Positions 41,790 through 51,169 of a stretch of DNA of 64,000 nucleotides are shown here, one piece after another. This stretch comes from M3007 sp031398055. GTDB lineage: Bacteria > Bacteroidota > Bacteroidia > Chitinophagales > Saprospiraceae. The stretch covers positions 1 to 64,000 of the forward strand of contig JANNMS010000119.1 in the NCBI GenBank assembly GCA_031398055.1. Direction: 5' to 3'. The translations under genes and the position numbers were made by a program. The notes beneath the pieces are model-generated. The model saw nothing but the letters and a program-made list of their open reading frames with translations. It ran no database searches and had not been told where the DNA came from. Every line of letters starts with the position of its first letter. Position 1 is the stretch's first letter.

Positions 41790-43082
41790 TTATGCTTTGG
41801 AAGCAATTCCAAAGATTTTTCGAAATAAGGTTTTCAATAAATAAATTGCATTTACTTTGATTCCACGGCTTTTTAGTTGATTAAAACGAAAGAAATTATA
41901 GTATTTTGAATAAATGCCGTTGGGGGGGCGTTGGTAACGCCCATTTACTCCAAGAGTATCATTGCCATAAGGAAATTTTAAACAGAAATAAAAAGACTCA
42001 CTCGATAAACTAACATCACAATCTTCTTTATTTTTATTTATCAATGATAATCCATTTGATATTGATAATTTATAGGCTTCATTTAAATCTATGATATACA
42101 CACAAGTTGATTTGAGAAATTTTGTTAACCAACCAAAATCAGATTTTAAATTAGAGACAAATACTCCGCCATCAGTTAGCAATTGTTTTTGGGTAATTGT
42201 CTTTGATTTTTCCAATTGATTTTCATCTATGGACAAGATTTTAAGATAAGCTTGATTCCATAATTTTACAGAATTAGGATTATCATGTGTTTCTCCAAGC
42301 CTATATTTTTCTCCTGGAAATAAAATGATAGTTTGTGTGAAATTCAACTCCATTGCTATATCTAATACTTGTTGTGGCTTATTGACCAAATCATTTAAAT
42401 AAAAATTTTCTTGATGACAGAACCAAACATAACTGGCAATCGGAATGGCTGCTTTTGGTTTAAATTCTTTGATTTGCAATAAAAATATATCCAATTTCTG
42501 TTTGGCGATAGATTTTCTTAACAATGTTTGTTCTACATTTCCAGCCCAACAAGCATAAGAAAACTGCGCTAAAAGTACATCTACTTTGCCTCCAATTTTA
42601 TGGAGAATATTTTTCACATCTTTATTATTATTAACTTCACAATCATTTGTATTTAAAATTGTCAATTCATTAGATTGCAATGCCAGCCAAGAATCACCTT
42701 CCGTATAATTTTCACACATTACTTTTAGGTCTTCGCCTATTGAAGTCCAAATATTCGCACGTAATTCAACAATTTCTTTAAATCCTGCTTTTTTACAGAA
42801 ATTAACAACCCGCTTATCCTTCGTATATTGAAAAAGCACAGTAATCTTATTCCGATAATGTTCTGGAATTTTTTTGATATTTGGTGGAAAAAAATGGTCT
42901 GGGTGTTCATGTGAAAACCAAATATGAGTAATATCCTTAAAATCTTCGTATTGAAATGGAGTTTTGACTATCAAATCCCAACCATTATCAAAAACTCGGT
43001 CTTCAATCCAAGGATCACAAATGATTTTTGTATCTGATTTTTCAACTATGAAACAAGAATGGTTAATAAATTGAATTTTCAT
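41790..43082 (-). CDS. MBL-fold metallohydrolase-like protein, role unknown
   Basis: 430 residues. The N-terminal part has MKIQFINHSCFIVEKSDTKIICDPW, the UlaG-like opening, and THIWFSHEHPDHFFPP with the HxHxDH metal motif (about 55-66). Later NTNDCEVN and CHQENF could contribute ligands. The C-terminal 180 residues are an extra domain I cannot assign. Such UlaG/CMAH-like proteins appear in glycan loci and may hydrolyse or oxidise a sugar derivative, but this is speculative. A C7 run (plus-strand G7 at 41922-41928) lies near the 3' end and could be slippery. Confidence 0.7.
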   Translation of the reverse strand: MKIQFINHSCFIVEKSDTKIICDPWIEDRVFDNGWDLIVKTPFQYEDFKDITHIWFSHEHPDHFFPPNIKKIPEHYRNKITVLFQYTKDKRVVNFCKKAGFKEIVELRANIWTSIGEDLKVMCENYTEGDSWLALQSNELTILNTNDCEVNNNKDVKNILHKIGGKVDVLLAQFSYACWAGNVEQTLLRKSIAKQKLDIFLLQIKEFKPKAAIPIASYVWFCHQENFYLNDLVNKPQQVLDIAMELNFTQTIILFPGEKYRLGETHDNPNSVKLWNQAYLKILSIDENQLEKSKTITQKQLLTDGGVFVSNLKSDFGWLTKFLKSTCVYIIDLNEAYKLSISNGLSLINKNKEDCDVSLSSESFYFCLKFPYGNDTLGVNGRYQRPPNGIYSKYYNFFRFNQLKSRGIKVNAIYLLKTLFRKIFGIASKA

Positions 43083-43108
43083 ATTTTTAAAATCTTTTAA
43101 GTTGAAAA

Positions 43109-44017
43109 TTAAATCTTTTTTCTTCTTTTTGATGGAGAATAACCGATTGACAATTTTATTAGTAAGATTAAAAGTGCTTTTGTAAGCCCATTACATTCAA
43201 TGGCTTTTTTAATAAATTCAAATGATTGCCATTTATATCCCTCGATATAAGCGTGAACCGCACAAAAATAATAAGTTGAGGCATACATTTTGGATAAATG
43301 GTAACGTCCAAATGGAAGTTTGCTTGATAAATATTTGCTTGCCAATAATTTCCTTTCTATTATCAATTCGTTGTTGTTCATTGACCGGCCATTATGAATT
43401 TTTTGTTGAATTGTAAATTTGTCAATCAAATAAATCTTATCTTGAAATAAATTTTCTATTAAAAAGATCCAGTCTTCCAAAATTGCATATTTTCTATCTT
43501 CCTGAAAAAGATTCAGTCCCGGATTGTCCTTTTTTACTGCAAAATGGCTTGCTAACCAATTACCATCCAATAAATGTTGAAAATCATACCAACCTTCTGA
43601 AAGGTTCTTAGCCTGATTATAAAATATTTTACCACTTTCTGTAATCAACAAATGTTTTGTCGCTATAAAATTTGGCTGATTTAAATGTTGAATAAACTCA
43701 AATAAAACTGTTAAATGATTGTGCAACATGATGTCGTCTGAATCAAAAAATACAATATATTTTCCATTCGAATTTTCATATCCAAAGTTTCGCGCCCGAC
43801 CACGTTCTTCATTTTCCTTCTTGAAATACCTGACTTTTGAGATTTTACTATACTTCTCAAGAATAATTTTATTAGTATTGTCTGTGCTTCCGTCATCAAC
43901 AACTATTATTTCAAAGTCTTGAAACGATTGTGTAAGCACAGTATCAATTGTTATTGGTAATAATTGTTCACGATTATAAGTTGGAATTACTACTGAAAAA
44001 AACACTTCAGAATTCAT
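43109..44017 (-). CDS. GT2-family glycosyltransferase
   Basis: 302 residues. FSVVIPTYNREQLL is the GT-A opening, IIVVDDGSTDNT binds the nucleotide, ARNFGYENSNGKYIVFFDSDD contains the DxD-type metal motif, and EDWIFLIENLF holds the ED base motif. It is inverting by family. The C-terminus (about 230-302) is helical and basic (ending SPSKRRKKI), which suggests membrane association. It probably extends the glycan next to the GT4 enzymes upstream. Confidence 0.9.
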   Translation of the reverse strand: MNSEVFFSVVIPTYNREQLLPITIDTVLTQSFQDFEIIVVDDGSTDNTNKIILEKYSKISKVRYFKKENEERGRARNFGYENSNGKYIVFFDSDDIMLHNHLTVLFEFIQHLNQPNFIATKHLLITESGKIFYNQAKNLSEGWYDFQHLLDGNWLASHFAVKKDNPGLNLFQEDRKYAILEDWIFLIENLFQDKIYLIDKFTIQQKIHNGRSMNNNELIIERKLLASKYLSSKLPFGRYHLSKMYASTYYFCAVHAYIEGYKWQSFEFIKKAIECNGLTKALLILLIKLSIGYSPSKRRKKI

Positions 44018-44026
44018 TATTTCAAC

Positions 44027-45160
44027 TCAATTTTTAGTGTATAAATTTTCAAGAGAATCAATCAAATTCTGTAAAGAAAACATTCTATTTACGCTGTATC
44101 GGCCTTGTTTCGATAAGTTTTTGCGCAATAAATCATCCGTTAAAATCAATTTCATCGACTGATATATTTCAGTCGTGTTTTGAAAGTTTACGATAAGGGC
44201 ATTTTGTTTATCTTTAATAAATTCTCTGGCAATACCAGAATTGGAAAAAACGGAGGGAATTCCAGCAGCCAAAGCCTCAACATAAATTTGTCCAAATGCT
44301 TCTACTTCTTCATCAATTGGTGTGTGGACAAAAACATCGAACAATTGATAAAGTGCAAATAAATTATGCTCAAATTCTATCTCTATAAAACTGTTATTAG
44401 GTAATTCATTTAACAAACTACCAATCTCATCTTTATAGTCCCCCTTCTTTGCATTTGCTAAAATCAGAATGGCGTTTGGGAAATCAACTAATAAATTTTT
44501 AAAAGCTGGAATAATAAAATGGATTCCTTTCCAATGCATATAACGAGCAATTACGCCAATTACGGGTCTTTTGTTTTTTGGATTGTATTTATCACATAAA
44601 TTTGCAATTTCCTGTTTATCAACATTTTCAAAGGCAGATAAATCAAATCCATGATAAACTAGATGTACTTTTTTGGGGTTTACATTTTCCTGCGCAATTA
44701 AAATATTTGCCACGTTTTTACTTATTGCAGCGATATCCGTAGATAAATAATTACAAAGGCTATCAAATTTTTCGGCATTGCTGTGATATTTTTTATGAAA
44801 ATTAGAATTATGGCGAGTGTATATTCTCTTTTTAATGCCTAAAATTTTTCCACAAAATAGTCCGATTATATCTGCTTCCACCAAATGGGTATGAATCACA
44901 TCTGGCTTTTCCTTTCTTAAAATATTAAAAACATTCCACAATGAAACCAGAATGTCTTTCTTACCACGATAATTTAATTCAGTGACCCTTACACCAATTT
45001 CATTCAAGTACTTTGCTAAATAAGAAGGTTTTGGGTTTAGTAGAACAAAAGACAAGTCAAATTTTGCTTTATCTAAATATTTTGCAGTCCATTCAAAGCC
45101 AATGGCTTTGTCTATATTCGAGATAATATAAACAACTTTTACTTTTTGTGTACGAATCAT
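44027..45160 (-). CDS. GT4-family glycosyltransferase
   Basis: 377 residues. KPDVIHTHLVEADIIGLFCG is the usual N-lobe strand. YHGFDLSAFENV links the lobes. IGVIARYMHWKGIHFIIPAF starts the C-lobe and EEVEAFGQIYVEALAAG contains the EX7E motif. Start ATG at 45160, 3 nt after the preceding gene. Acceptor and donor are unknown. Retaining by family. Confidence 0.9.
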   Translation of the reverse strand: MIRTQKVKVVYIISNIDKAIGFEWTAKYLDKAKFDLSFVLLNPKPSYLAKYLNEIGVRVTELNYRGKKDILVSLWNVFNILRKEKPDVIHTHLVEADIIGLFCGKILGIKKRIYTRHNSNFHKKYHSNAEKFDSLCNYLSTDIAAISKNVANILIAQENVNPKKVHLVYHGFDLSAFENVDKQEIANLCDKYNPKNKRPVIGVIARYMHWKGIHFIIPAFKNLLVDFPNAILILANAKKGDYKDEIGSLLNELPNNSFIEIEFEHNLFALYQLFDVFVHTPIDEEVEAFGQIYVEALAAGIPSVFSNSGIAREFIKDKQNALIVNFQNTTEIYQSMKLILTDDLLRKNLSKQGRYSVNRMFSLQNLIDSLENLYTKN

Positions 45161-45163
45161 TAA

Positions 45164-46417
45164 TTAAACTGCTTTACTTTGGTAGATTTCTTTGTAAATT
45201 TTATCTGCAATAGAAAAGCTTCTATAATTTACGGCAATACCTCTAATTGTTTTATATAATTCCGAACGTGAATTATTTTTTAAAATAGCATCAATTTCTT
45301 TGACTGATTTCAAATAAGATTTTTCATTAAACTCTTGAATTATTGAGCCAATTTCGTTTTTTTCTATAATTTCAGAATCATCAGAAATATTTGCTGTACT
45401 AACTATAGGGAGTCCGAGTGCCCAATATTCGCCATTTTTAATGGGCGTACAAAATTTTTTTGTTGGTATTGGTTTAACAGGTGTATATGCAAAATCGCCT
45501 AATCCAACATAATCTGCGATTTCATGATGCATAACAAATTTACAGGTAATGATAGAAGGTTCAAGGTTGCTTTCGATTGCCCAACGATCAATTTCTTCAC
45601 GAGTATGACCTGTCAAAAACAAAATACGAAATTTATCACCCCAATAATCGTGTGCAATCTTTAGATAATCAAAAGCTTCTTTTTTTAAATATATGCCACC
45701 AAATTTACCAGCATAAACACAAACTATCTTGTTTTCATAGCCGAAGCTTTTAACTAAATTAGGCTTTTTTAAATTTAACTCAGAAAATTGATTTAAATCA
45801 ACGCAAGCAGGTTTCACATAAAATCTAGTAAATGAGGCATTATACTTTTGTTTTGCATATTGTCGCATTCCCAAGGTCGCGGAAATGATTGTATGGGCTT
45901 TGTTGGACATCAAACGTTCAAAGAAAAAAAGAAACTTAAATGCAAAACTATCCTTTTTCCAATCACCACTTTCAATGCATGCTTCAGCATGCGGTTCATA
46001 ACTATCTAATATTAGTTTTTTGCCAGAGAAAAGAGATAATAGATAACCTGCTACTCCTGGTGGCGTGCAAAATGAGTGAATAAATTTTATATCCTTTATA
46101 AAAATTAGAAAATATAGTCGAATTAATATCCATGCCCATTTTAACATAGATAAAACGCTCAATCCATCATAAGAAAATGTTATCCAATTAATCTTTTGTT
46201 GTTCAAGATTTTTTTTAATTTTTTGTTTTTCTTCTGAACTGCTTATTAAATGGTTAGGCTTTTCAAGGGTCAATAAATAAATCTTACTGCCTTCTGGAAT
46301 TTGTTCTGCAATGATATGTAAATATGGTAAAGTATATGTCTGGATCAAACCTTCCTTAAATGACCAAAAGGTTAAAACTAAAATATTTACTGGATTTAAA
46401 CGTTTTCTTGTTTCCAT
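45164..46417 (-). CDS. GT4-like glycosyltransferase
   Basis: 417 residues. The N-lobe includes LTFWSFKEGLIQTYTLPYLHII and FIHSFCTPPGVAGYLLS with a hydrophobic patch at about 85-110 that may bind the membrane. VCVYAGKFGGIYLKKEAFDY starts the C-lobe. The EX7E region reads PTKKFCTPIKNGEYWALGLP, giving E-Y-W-A-L-G rather than a full EX7E, as in the group with F/Y-C-x-P-x-K. It overlaps the next upstream gene by 22 nt. Confidence 0.82.
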   Translation of the reverse strand: METRKRLNPVNILVLTFWSFKEGLIQTYTLPYLHIIAEQIPEGSKIYLLTLEKPNHLISSSEEKQKIKKNLEQQKINWITFSYDGLSVLSMLKWAWILIRLYFLIFIKDIKFIHSFCTPPGVAGYLLSLFSGKKLILDSYEPHAEACIESGDWKKDSFAFKFLFFFERLMSNKAHTIISATLGMRQYAKQKYNASFTRFYVKPACVDLNQFSELNLKKPNLVKSFGYENKIVCVYAGKFGGIYLKKEAFDYLKIAHDYWGDKFRILFLTGHTREEIDRWAIESNLEPSIITCKFVMHHEIADYVGLGDFAYTPVKPIPTKKFCTPIKNGEYWALGLPIVSTANISDDSEIIEKNEIGSIIQEFNEKSYLKSVKEIDAILKNNSRSELYKTIRGIAVNYRSFSIADKIYKEIYQSKAV

Positions 46418-47166
46418 TTCGACAAAACATTTTCAATATATTCAGTACTATAAAAGTGTTTAAAATATTTAGAGTAACGCATCTTATCCAAATAATCATT
46501 AGGCAGTTTGACAGTATTTCTAAACTCTGAATAAGTTATTCTGTATTCCTTACTTTCTCCAACATTGCGTTTCTCTTGTTTAAATTGCTCTATATTTAAA
46601 AATTTAGCAATCAGGTTATTTTTCAAGTCATCGTCTAAATCGTGTTTCATTACCAACATTTCTATCTGATTATTTTTGTAATAATCATAACCAACTTTTG
46701 AAAATGGCTTTTCATAAACGTCCAAGCCAAAATGGTCTTTGATATTCAAATCAAACCAATCCAATGGGTAATCATGGTCTATTTGAGATAAGAATTTTTC
46801 CCGGATTTGTGTTAAAGTAAGATTGTTTTCTTTGAATTCAACACCAGCATACATTTTGAACCGATGAAAAAATTCCGATACATTCCTGCCAATAGGTTCT
46901 CGAATCAAAGAAATAATTTTAAAAGTAGTCTGTTTGCCAGATTTAAAATAGCTATATATTTCTCTTGCTTCCCAAAAATAACAATGTTCATTGAATTGAT
47001 GAATGTGAATGACTAACCCAGGATAAGACTTTTTTAATGGATGATAAATTGAGGATGATGAAACTTTTCCCATTTGATAAATCAATACAGGAACTGCTTT
47101 CCTTAGTTTTATAGGAAAGGTAAGTTTTATAAATAAATCTTTCAAAAAGTTCTTTATAACATCCAT
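46396..47166 (-). CDS. Sulfotransferase-like protein (NKWYS capsular synthesis family)
   Basis: 256 residues. VPVLIYQMGKVSSSSIYHPLKK resembles the 5'-phosphosulfate loop of sulfotransferases, and KIISLIREPIGRNVSEFFHRF the 3'-phosphate site (R-x-P-x-x-R...S). The pairing of YQMGKV(G/S)SSS with IREP is the mark of the PF10364 putative capsular polysaccharide synthesis (NKWYS) proteins, whose activity is not known. A basic helical N-terminus (1-25) precedes it. It may transfer sulfate or another phosphoadenosine-linked group (inference). It starts 30 nt after an FkbM gene. Confidence 0.78.
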   Translation of the reverse strand: MDVIKNFLKDLFIKLTFPIKLRKAVPVLIYQMGKVSSSSIYHPLKKSYPGLVIHIHQFNEHCYFWEAREIYSYFKSGKQTTFKIISLIREPIGRNVSEFFHRFKMYAGVEFKENNLTLTQIREKFLSQIDHDYPLDWFDLNIKDHFGLDVYEKPFSKVGYDYYKNNQIEMLVMKHDLDDDLKNNLIAKFLNIEQFKQEKRNVGESKEYRITYSEFRNTVKLPNDYLDKMRYSKYFKHFYSTEYIENVLSKWKQENV

Positions 47167-47196
47167 TGTAAAAGTTAATAATGTTGTGGTTTGTTT

Positions 47197-48033
47197 TCAG
47201 AATTTTATGCCTAAATCTTCAGCAATCTCTTTATTGCAAACTAAATAGTTCCAACATTTATTGGGGCTGCGCCGCAGGTTTTCTTTTCTTAAAATGCCTT
47301 CCTTATCATCAATATTGAAAAATAAATAGCCCAATTTTTTAAAATCAATTTGTGATTCGACTTGCATCCCGATTTCATCTCGCAGAATCTCTATAATCAA
47401 TACTGGTCTATATTTTTCGATGTAATTTTTAAACCCTTCGATAACTTGTGGTTCATGTAATTCTACATCAATTTTCACCAAATCAATTTGTTGAATATTG
47501 TTTTTTTCAATGAAGGTATCCATTCGGGTTACAGGGAATTCGTTATTTTCCTTATCCCAAACACCCTTTAATGAAATTACAGCATCTTGATTTGAAACTC
47601 CAAGTTTATGACATTGGATATCGTAGTTATTTATCTGATTGTTTTTTAGCAATCTGTTATGCCAAAGTGCAGACGGTTCAAAAGCATGAACTTCCGAATT
47701 TGGGTTCATTGCTTTTGAAACCAAAGCATAAATACCACCGTTGGCACCAATATCGAGGATGACATTACTCCGTGCACTCAATTTTTTCCAAATCGTCATA
47801 GACATACCTTCCCAGCCATCGAAAATTCCTTTCCAGAAAATTTCATTGGTAATGTTACTACCATCGCTGTTGACTTTAAAACAGTGTTTGTTATCAATCT
47901 TAACCGTAAACGCAGAATCGAAATACAAATGCTGATAAATATTTTGCGGTGGAGTCCAAACAGTCTTAATAATAGAAAACAGTTGTTTTTTCAACGGCAA
48001 TGCATGATAAACTTGTTTGAGTAGTTTTTTCAT
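47197..48033 (-). CDS. FkbM family methyltransferase
   Basis: 278 residues. NVILDIGANGGIYALVSKA is the SAM loop, VHAFEPSALWHNRLLKN follows as in FkbM, and QQIDLVKIDVELHEPQVIEGF is the ID(V/I)E strand, with Glu-Leu-His replacing the usual E-G-H/F. It likely O-methylates a sugar hydroxyl. It ends 30 nt before the NKWYS gene and is separated by 2 nt from the upstream GT4 gene, so co-translation is probable. Confidence 0.88.
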   Translation of the reverse strand: MKKLLKQVYHALPLKKQLFSIIKTVWTPPQNIYQHLYFDSAFTVKIDNKHCFKVNSDGSNITNEIFWKGIFDGWEGMSMTIWKKLSARSNVILDIGANGGIYALVSKAMNPNSEVHAFEPSALWHNRLLKNNQINNYDIQCHKLGVSNQDAVISLKGVWDKENNEFPVTRMDTFIEKNNIQQIDLVKIDVELHEPQVIEGFKNYIEKYRPVLIIEILRDEIGMQVESQIDFKKLGYLFFNIDDKEGILRKENLRRSPNKCWNYLVCNKEIAEDLGIKF

Positions 48034-48035
48034 TT

Positions 48036-49343
48036 TTATTTATGCTTTTTCTTTTTTTCTAACAATTTCATTGGTGGGATAATTATTTCTATCTCTTTCA
48101 ATAACTTATCCGCTTGATTTTCTCTGGAGTATTGTGCAATGATTTCATCATCACCAAAATATCTTAACTCACCATTTTTCAACCACTCTTCATACCATTT
48201 TACCAATAAATCACATACTTGCTGACCATCTCTGGCCACTTTACCAGCTTTGGTTTCAATCATTAATTTATCAATCACCGCCTCATCGCCCGGTGAAATC
48301 AAAATGTTGGTTTTAAGACCAAGATATTCGAATATTTTCCCACTATAAAATCCAGTGTATTGATGAAATCCTGGATAAAAAAGTATATGACTTTCTCTGC
48401 CAACTTTCAATGCTTCGTCTCTCGAAACCCTTTTTGTTATCACTGTATTTTCAAATGGCATATTCTCTCGAACTCTTTGCGCAACTTCTGGGATACTCTC
48501 TAATCCGATAAAATTAAATTGGATTTTAGGTTTATTGATTTTTTGAATAAACAATTGAACACCTTCAAAAAATTCAACCAGACTTTGTTTGGGGTAAATA
48601 GTGCCTAAAACTGAAACTTGAAAAGTTTGAATATTTGGAATTTTTTCGAGTTTATCAAACAACGCCGCTTCGTAGCCATTGGTAAGGACGATGCTTCTTT
48701 TATTAGATAATTTGTCGAGGTAATTGGCAATCGGTGCGCAAACAGAGGTAACAAGTCTGGCGTTTTTTAACCATTTTCTTGTAAAATGATTAATTGAAGC
48801 AAACTCAATCTTTTTAAACAAGGAATTTTTCGGGTTTTTGGCTAAAATGAAATGGTCTTCATAGTCTCGATAATCGCCGATATAAGGAATTTTAAATTTT
48901 TCGTGTAATTGATAAGCCACATTAATGATATTATATGGCTCAGCGGTGGCGATAATTAAATCAAAAGGGTTGTTCTTTATAAATTCTTCCAAATAGGGAA
49001 GATATTGCATTGCATCTGTTTCACGCTGAATATTACCGATGGCCAGATGATAAAAAGTAGAGAATTTTGAAATTATCGGCAATTGATTGTATTCAACTTT
49101 TTTATACGGAAGATATAAAACTTTATAATTTTCTCTATTGATTATCTCTGGTTTGTTCTGCTCACTGGTATTTAACCAATCCTGCCATTCATTTAACTCG
49201 CCTGACCAATGTCTGCAAGCAACCGTAACATCATAACCTTTTTCAGAAAAATATCGCGCCCACGAAACTGGACGGTGAACGCCAATAGAATTACAAGGCG
49301 GGAAGTAATAAGCAAGAATAAGGATTTTCTTTTTGTCAGACAT
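48036..49343 (-). CDS. GT4-like glycosyltransferase
   Basis: 435 residues from the ATG at 49343 (MSDKKKILILAYYFPP). The YYFPPCNSIGVHRPVSWARYF opening is a hallmark of a large GT4 subgroup in Bacteroidota clusters. FKIPYIGDYRDYEDHF and VLTNGYEAALFDKL lie in the N-lobe and hinge. The donor region has FHQYTGFYSGKIFEYLGL, the K-I-F-E-Y type of EX7E. A TTG at 49364 would add seven residues and is less likely. Its 3' end is rich in Lys (LEKKKKHK). Confidence 0.87.
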   Translation of the reverse strand: MSDKKKILILAYYFPPCNSIGVHRPVSWARYFSEKGYDVTVACRHWSGELNEWQDWLNTSEQNKPEIINRENYKVLYLPYKKVEYNQLPIISKFSTFYHLAIGNIQRETDAMQYLPYLEEFIKNNPFDLIIATAEPYNIINVAYQLHEKFKIPYIGDYRDYEDHFILAKNPKNSLFKKIEFASINHFTRKWLKNARLVTSVCAPIANYLDKLSNKRSIVLTNGYEAALFDKLEKIPNIQTFQVSVLGTIYPKQSLVEFFEGVQLFIQKINKPKIQFNFIGLESIPEVAQRVRENMPFENTVITKRVSRDEALKVGRESHILFYPGFHQYTGFYSGKIFEYLGLKTNILISPGDEAVIDKLMIETKAGKVARDGQQVCDLLVKWYEEWLKNGELRYFGDDEIIAQYSRENQADKLLKEIEIIIPPMKLLEKKKKHK

Positions 49344-49365
49344 CTCAAAAGTGCTTGCGGTCAAA

Positions 49366-50256
49366 CTAATTTGGTGTACAAATTATATCAAAATGACAAT
49401 TCGTTAATTCTGAACTATTTGCAGACAATCGCTGGCCATTGTCTGCATTTTCAATTTGATAATTATATTCACTGATGAATTTTACAAGTTCGGAAGCCGA
49501 GGCATTTTGTTGCTTCAACATTTGGTCATCTACTTCAATAAATAAGATTGCACGTTGTTGGGATAGCGTAGCAGTCGCACCTTTTAATACATTAAACTCA
49601 AAACCTTCAATATCCATTTTTATAAAATCTATCTTCGATAAATCAGGTCTTTTTGCCAGAAAATTATCCAAGGTAAACGCTTCAACTTCTTGATTCGCAT
49701 TGTATTTTGATTTATCGGCTTCCTTTCGCATCCTAACCCCGCCGCTGTTTTGATCTTTTGGTGGCGAAAATGAAAGCATTTCATTCTTATCCGACAAAGC
49801 GATATTGTTGGTTTCAATATTACTGAAATTATTCAGTGCGATATTCATTTTCAATCTATCATAAATATATGGAACAGGCTCAAATCCTATGTTTTTTCCT
49901 GCCTGATTTACTTTTGCAAAATTTAGTAAAGTCTCTCCAATATTGGCTCCAATATCTAAAACTGTATAACCGTTTTTAATCAAATTGTACAGTTTTTCAC
50001 GCGGTTCAACCTGAATTCCATAATAAATAATGTATTCCATGTAATCACTGATATCCAAATTGAACTTTATTCCATTTCTATTCACTATTCGAGTTGTGCC
50101 GGGTTGGTATTGATAATAATTTGGGATTAACTTTGAATAAAAATTATTCAAAGGTTTGTCCTGGGTAAGTTGAACTAATAGGTTTTCCACAAACCGTATT
50201 TTACCAATTGTGCGAATTGAATTTAGAATTTTTGTTTTAACCGAAAGGTTCTGCAT
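49366..50256 (-). CDS. FkbM family methyltransferase
   Basis: 296 residues. YTVLDIGANIGETLLNFAKV is motif I, GKNIGFEPVPYIYDRLKMNIALNNF continues the fold, and SKIDFIKMDIEGFEFNVLKGA carries the conserved MDIEGxE. The N-terminal 75 residues form a helical cap, longer than in the other copies. It is the third of four FkbM genes in the window. They differ strongly from one another, so each may have its own position on the sugar. Confidence 0.9.
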   Translation of the reverse strand: MQNLSVKTKILNSIRTIGKIRFVENLLVQLTQDKPLNNFYSKLIPNYYQYQPGTTRIVNRNGIKFNLDISDYMEYIIYYGIQVEPREKLYNLIKNGYTVLDIGANIGETLLNFAKVNQAGKNIGFEPVPYIYDRLKMNIALNNFSNIETNNIALSDKNEMLSFSPPKDQNSGGVRMRKEADKSKYNANQEVEAFTLDNFLAKRPDLSKIDFIKMDIEGFEFNVLKGATATLSQQRAILFIEVDDQMLKQQNASASELVKFISEYNYQIENADNGQRLSANSSELTNCHFDIICTPN

Positions 50257-50287
50257 CTATCTTTTTTGAAATAATGATTGATTCGAA

Positions 50288-51145
50288 TTACCAATTGTAA
50301 CCGGATTCATAACCAAGTTTAATCAAAAGGTCGCCATATTTTTCTTTAAAAACGGTTTTATGCATTTCAGTAAAATGATTTTTCCAATCGCCGCGCAACC
50401 CTTTTCTATAATGGGAATTGACGTTTTCCTGTCCGTTAATCCGACCTTTTGATAATTTTTTAAAACTGTATTTATGTGCCACTAAATTCTCAATACTTTC
50501 TGGTAGTAACCCGTTTTTATTTAATCTTAAAGTTTCTGGGATGTTTTTATATTTTAAGACTCTATTAATTTTGCTATTAAAATTATAGAGTATTCTGTTG
50601 TTTTTGTTTGTATTATCCATCAATCCCATGAATTTAAATATTGCAATCCATGATTCTATTGGTGATTCAGTTAAGTCTTCCATCTTAATTTCAAAAATTC
50701 TTGGGTCTAAATAATTCCAATCCCCAATATGCTTTAAATAAACATCAGAAAACTCAAATTCTTTTAACAAACCTTCATTTTTATCCAATGTTTGTAAAAG
50801 TTCTCGATGTTTTTCTAGATTTTCCCAACCCTTAATAGGGTGGGTTTTTAGGTGAGAATAATAACCTGAAACACAAATGTCACGAGGGTCACGGATAACG
50901 TGGAAGGCTTTGAAATCACTACCGAGTTTATCTAGTTTATCAACGGTCGTGGTTTGTGAAATCAACAAAGAAGATTTTTTAATTGTGGAATATTGCTCCG
51001 GATGCGCTTCAAATGCTATTTTATTATAGATAGGTTTCAATCCCAGTACATTACAAATTTCATAGCAAATATCAATGACATAAGTTGATGCACATTTATG
51101 ATGTCCAAAAAAACAATATAATTTTGGTTGATTATTAGACTGCAT
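50288..51145 (-). CDS. Sulfotransferase (PF00685-like)
   Basis: 285 residues. YCFFGHHKCASTYVIDICYE is the PAPS 5'-phosphosulfate loop (H-K-C-A-S-T in place of K-S-G-T). KAFHVIRDPRDICVSGYYSH is the 3'-phosphate site (RDPRD...S). Near the C-terminus YRKGLRGDWKNHFTEM gives the RKGxxGDWKNxFT signature, the best single mark of true sulfotransferases, so assignment is firm. The first of a sulfotransferase/cupin-like/SGNH trio of unrelated folds. The acceptor is unknown. Confidence 0.93.
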   Translation of the reverse strand: MQSNNQPKLYCFFGHHKCASTYVIDICYEICNVLGLKPIYNKIAFEAHPEQYSTIKKSSLLISQTTTVDKLDKLGSDFKAFHVIRDPRDICVSGYYSHLKTHPIKGWENLEKHRELLQTLDKNEGLLKEFEFSDVYLKHIGDWNYLDPRIFEIKMEDLTESPIESWIAIFKFMGLMDNTNKNNRILYNFNSKINRVLKYKNIPETLRLNKNGLLPESIENLVAHKYSFKKLSKGRINGQENVNSHYRKGLRGDWKNHFTEMHKTVFKEKYGDLLIKLGYESGYNW

Positions 51146-51169
51146 CTTTCTTAATTTTTTTGGAAAAGA

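Noticed and set aside
43222..43416. Small plus-strand open frames in the glycosyltransferase block
   Set aside because: They are shadows of conserved minus-strand genes, with no start context or domain.
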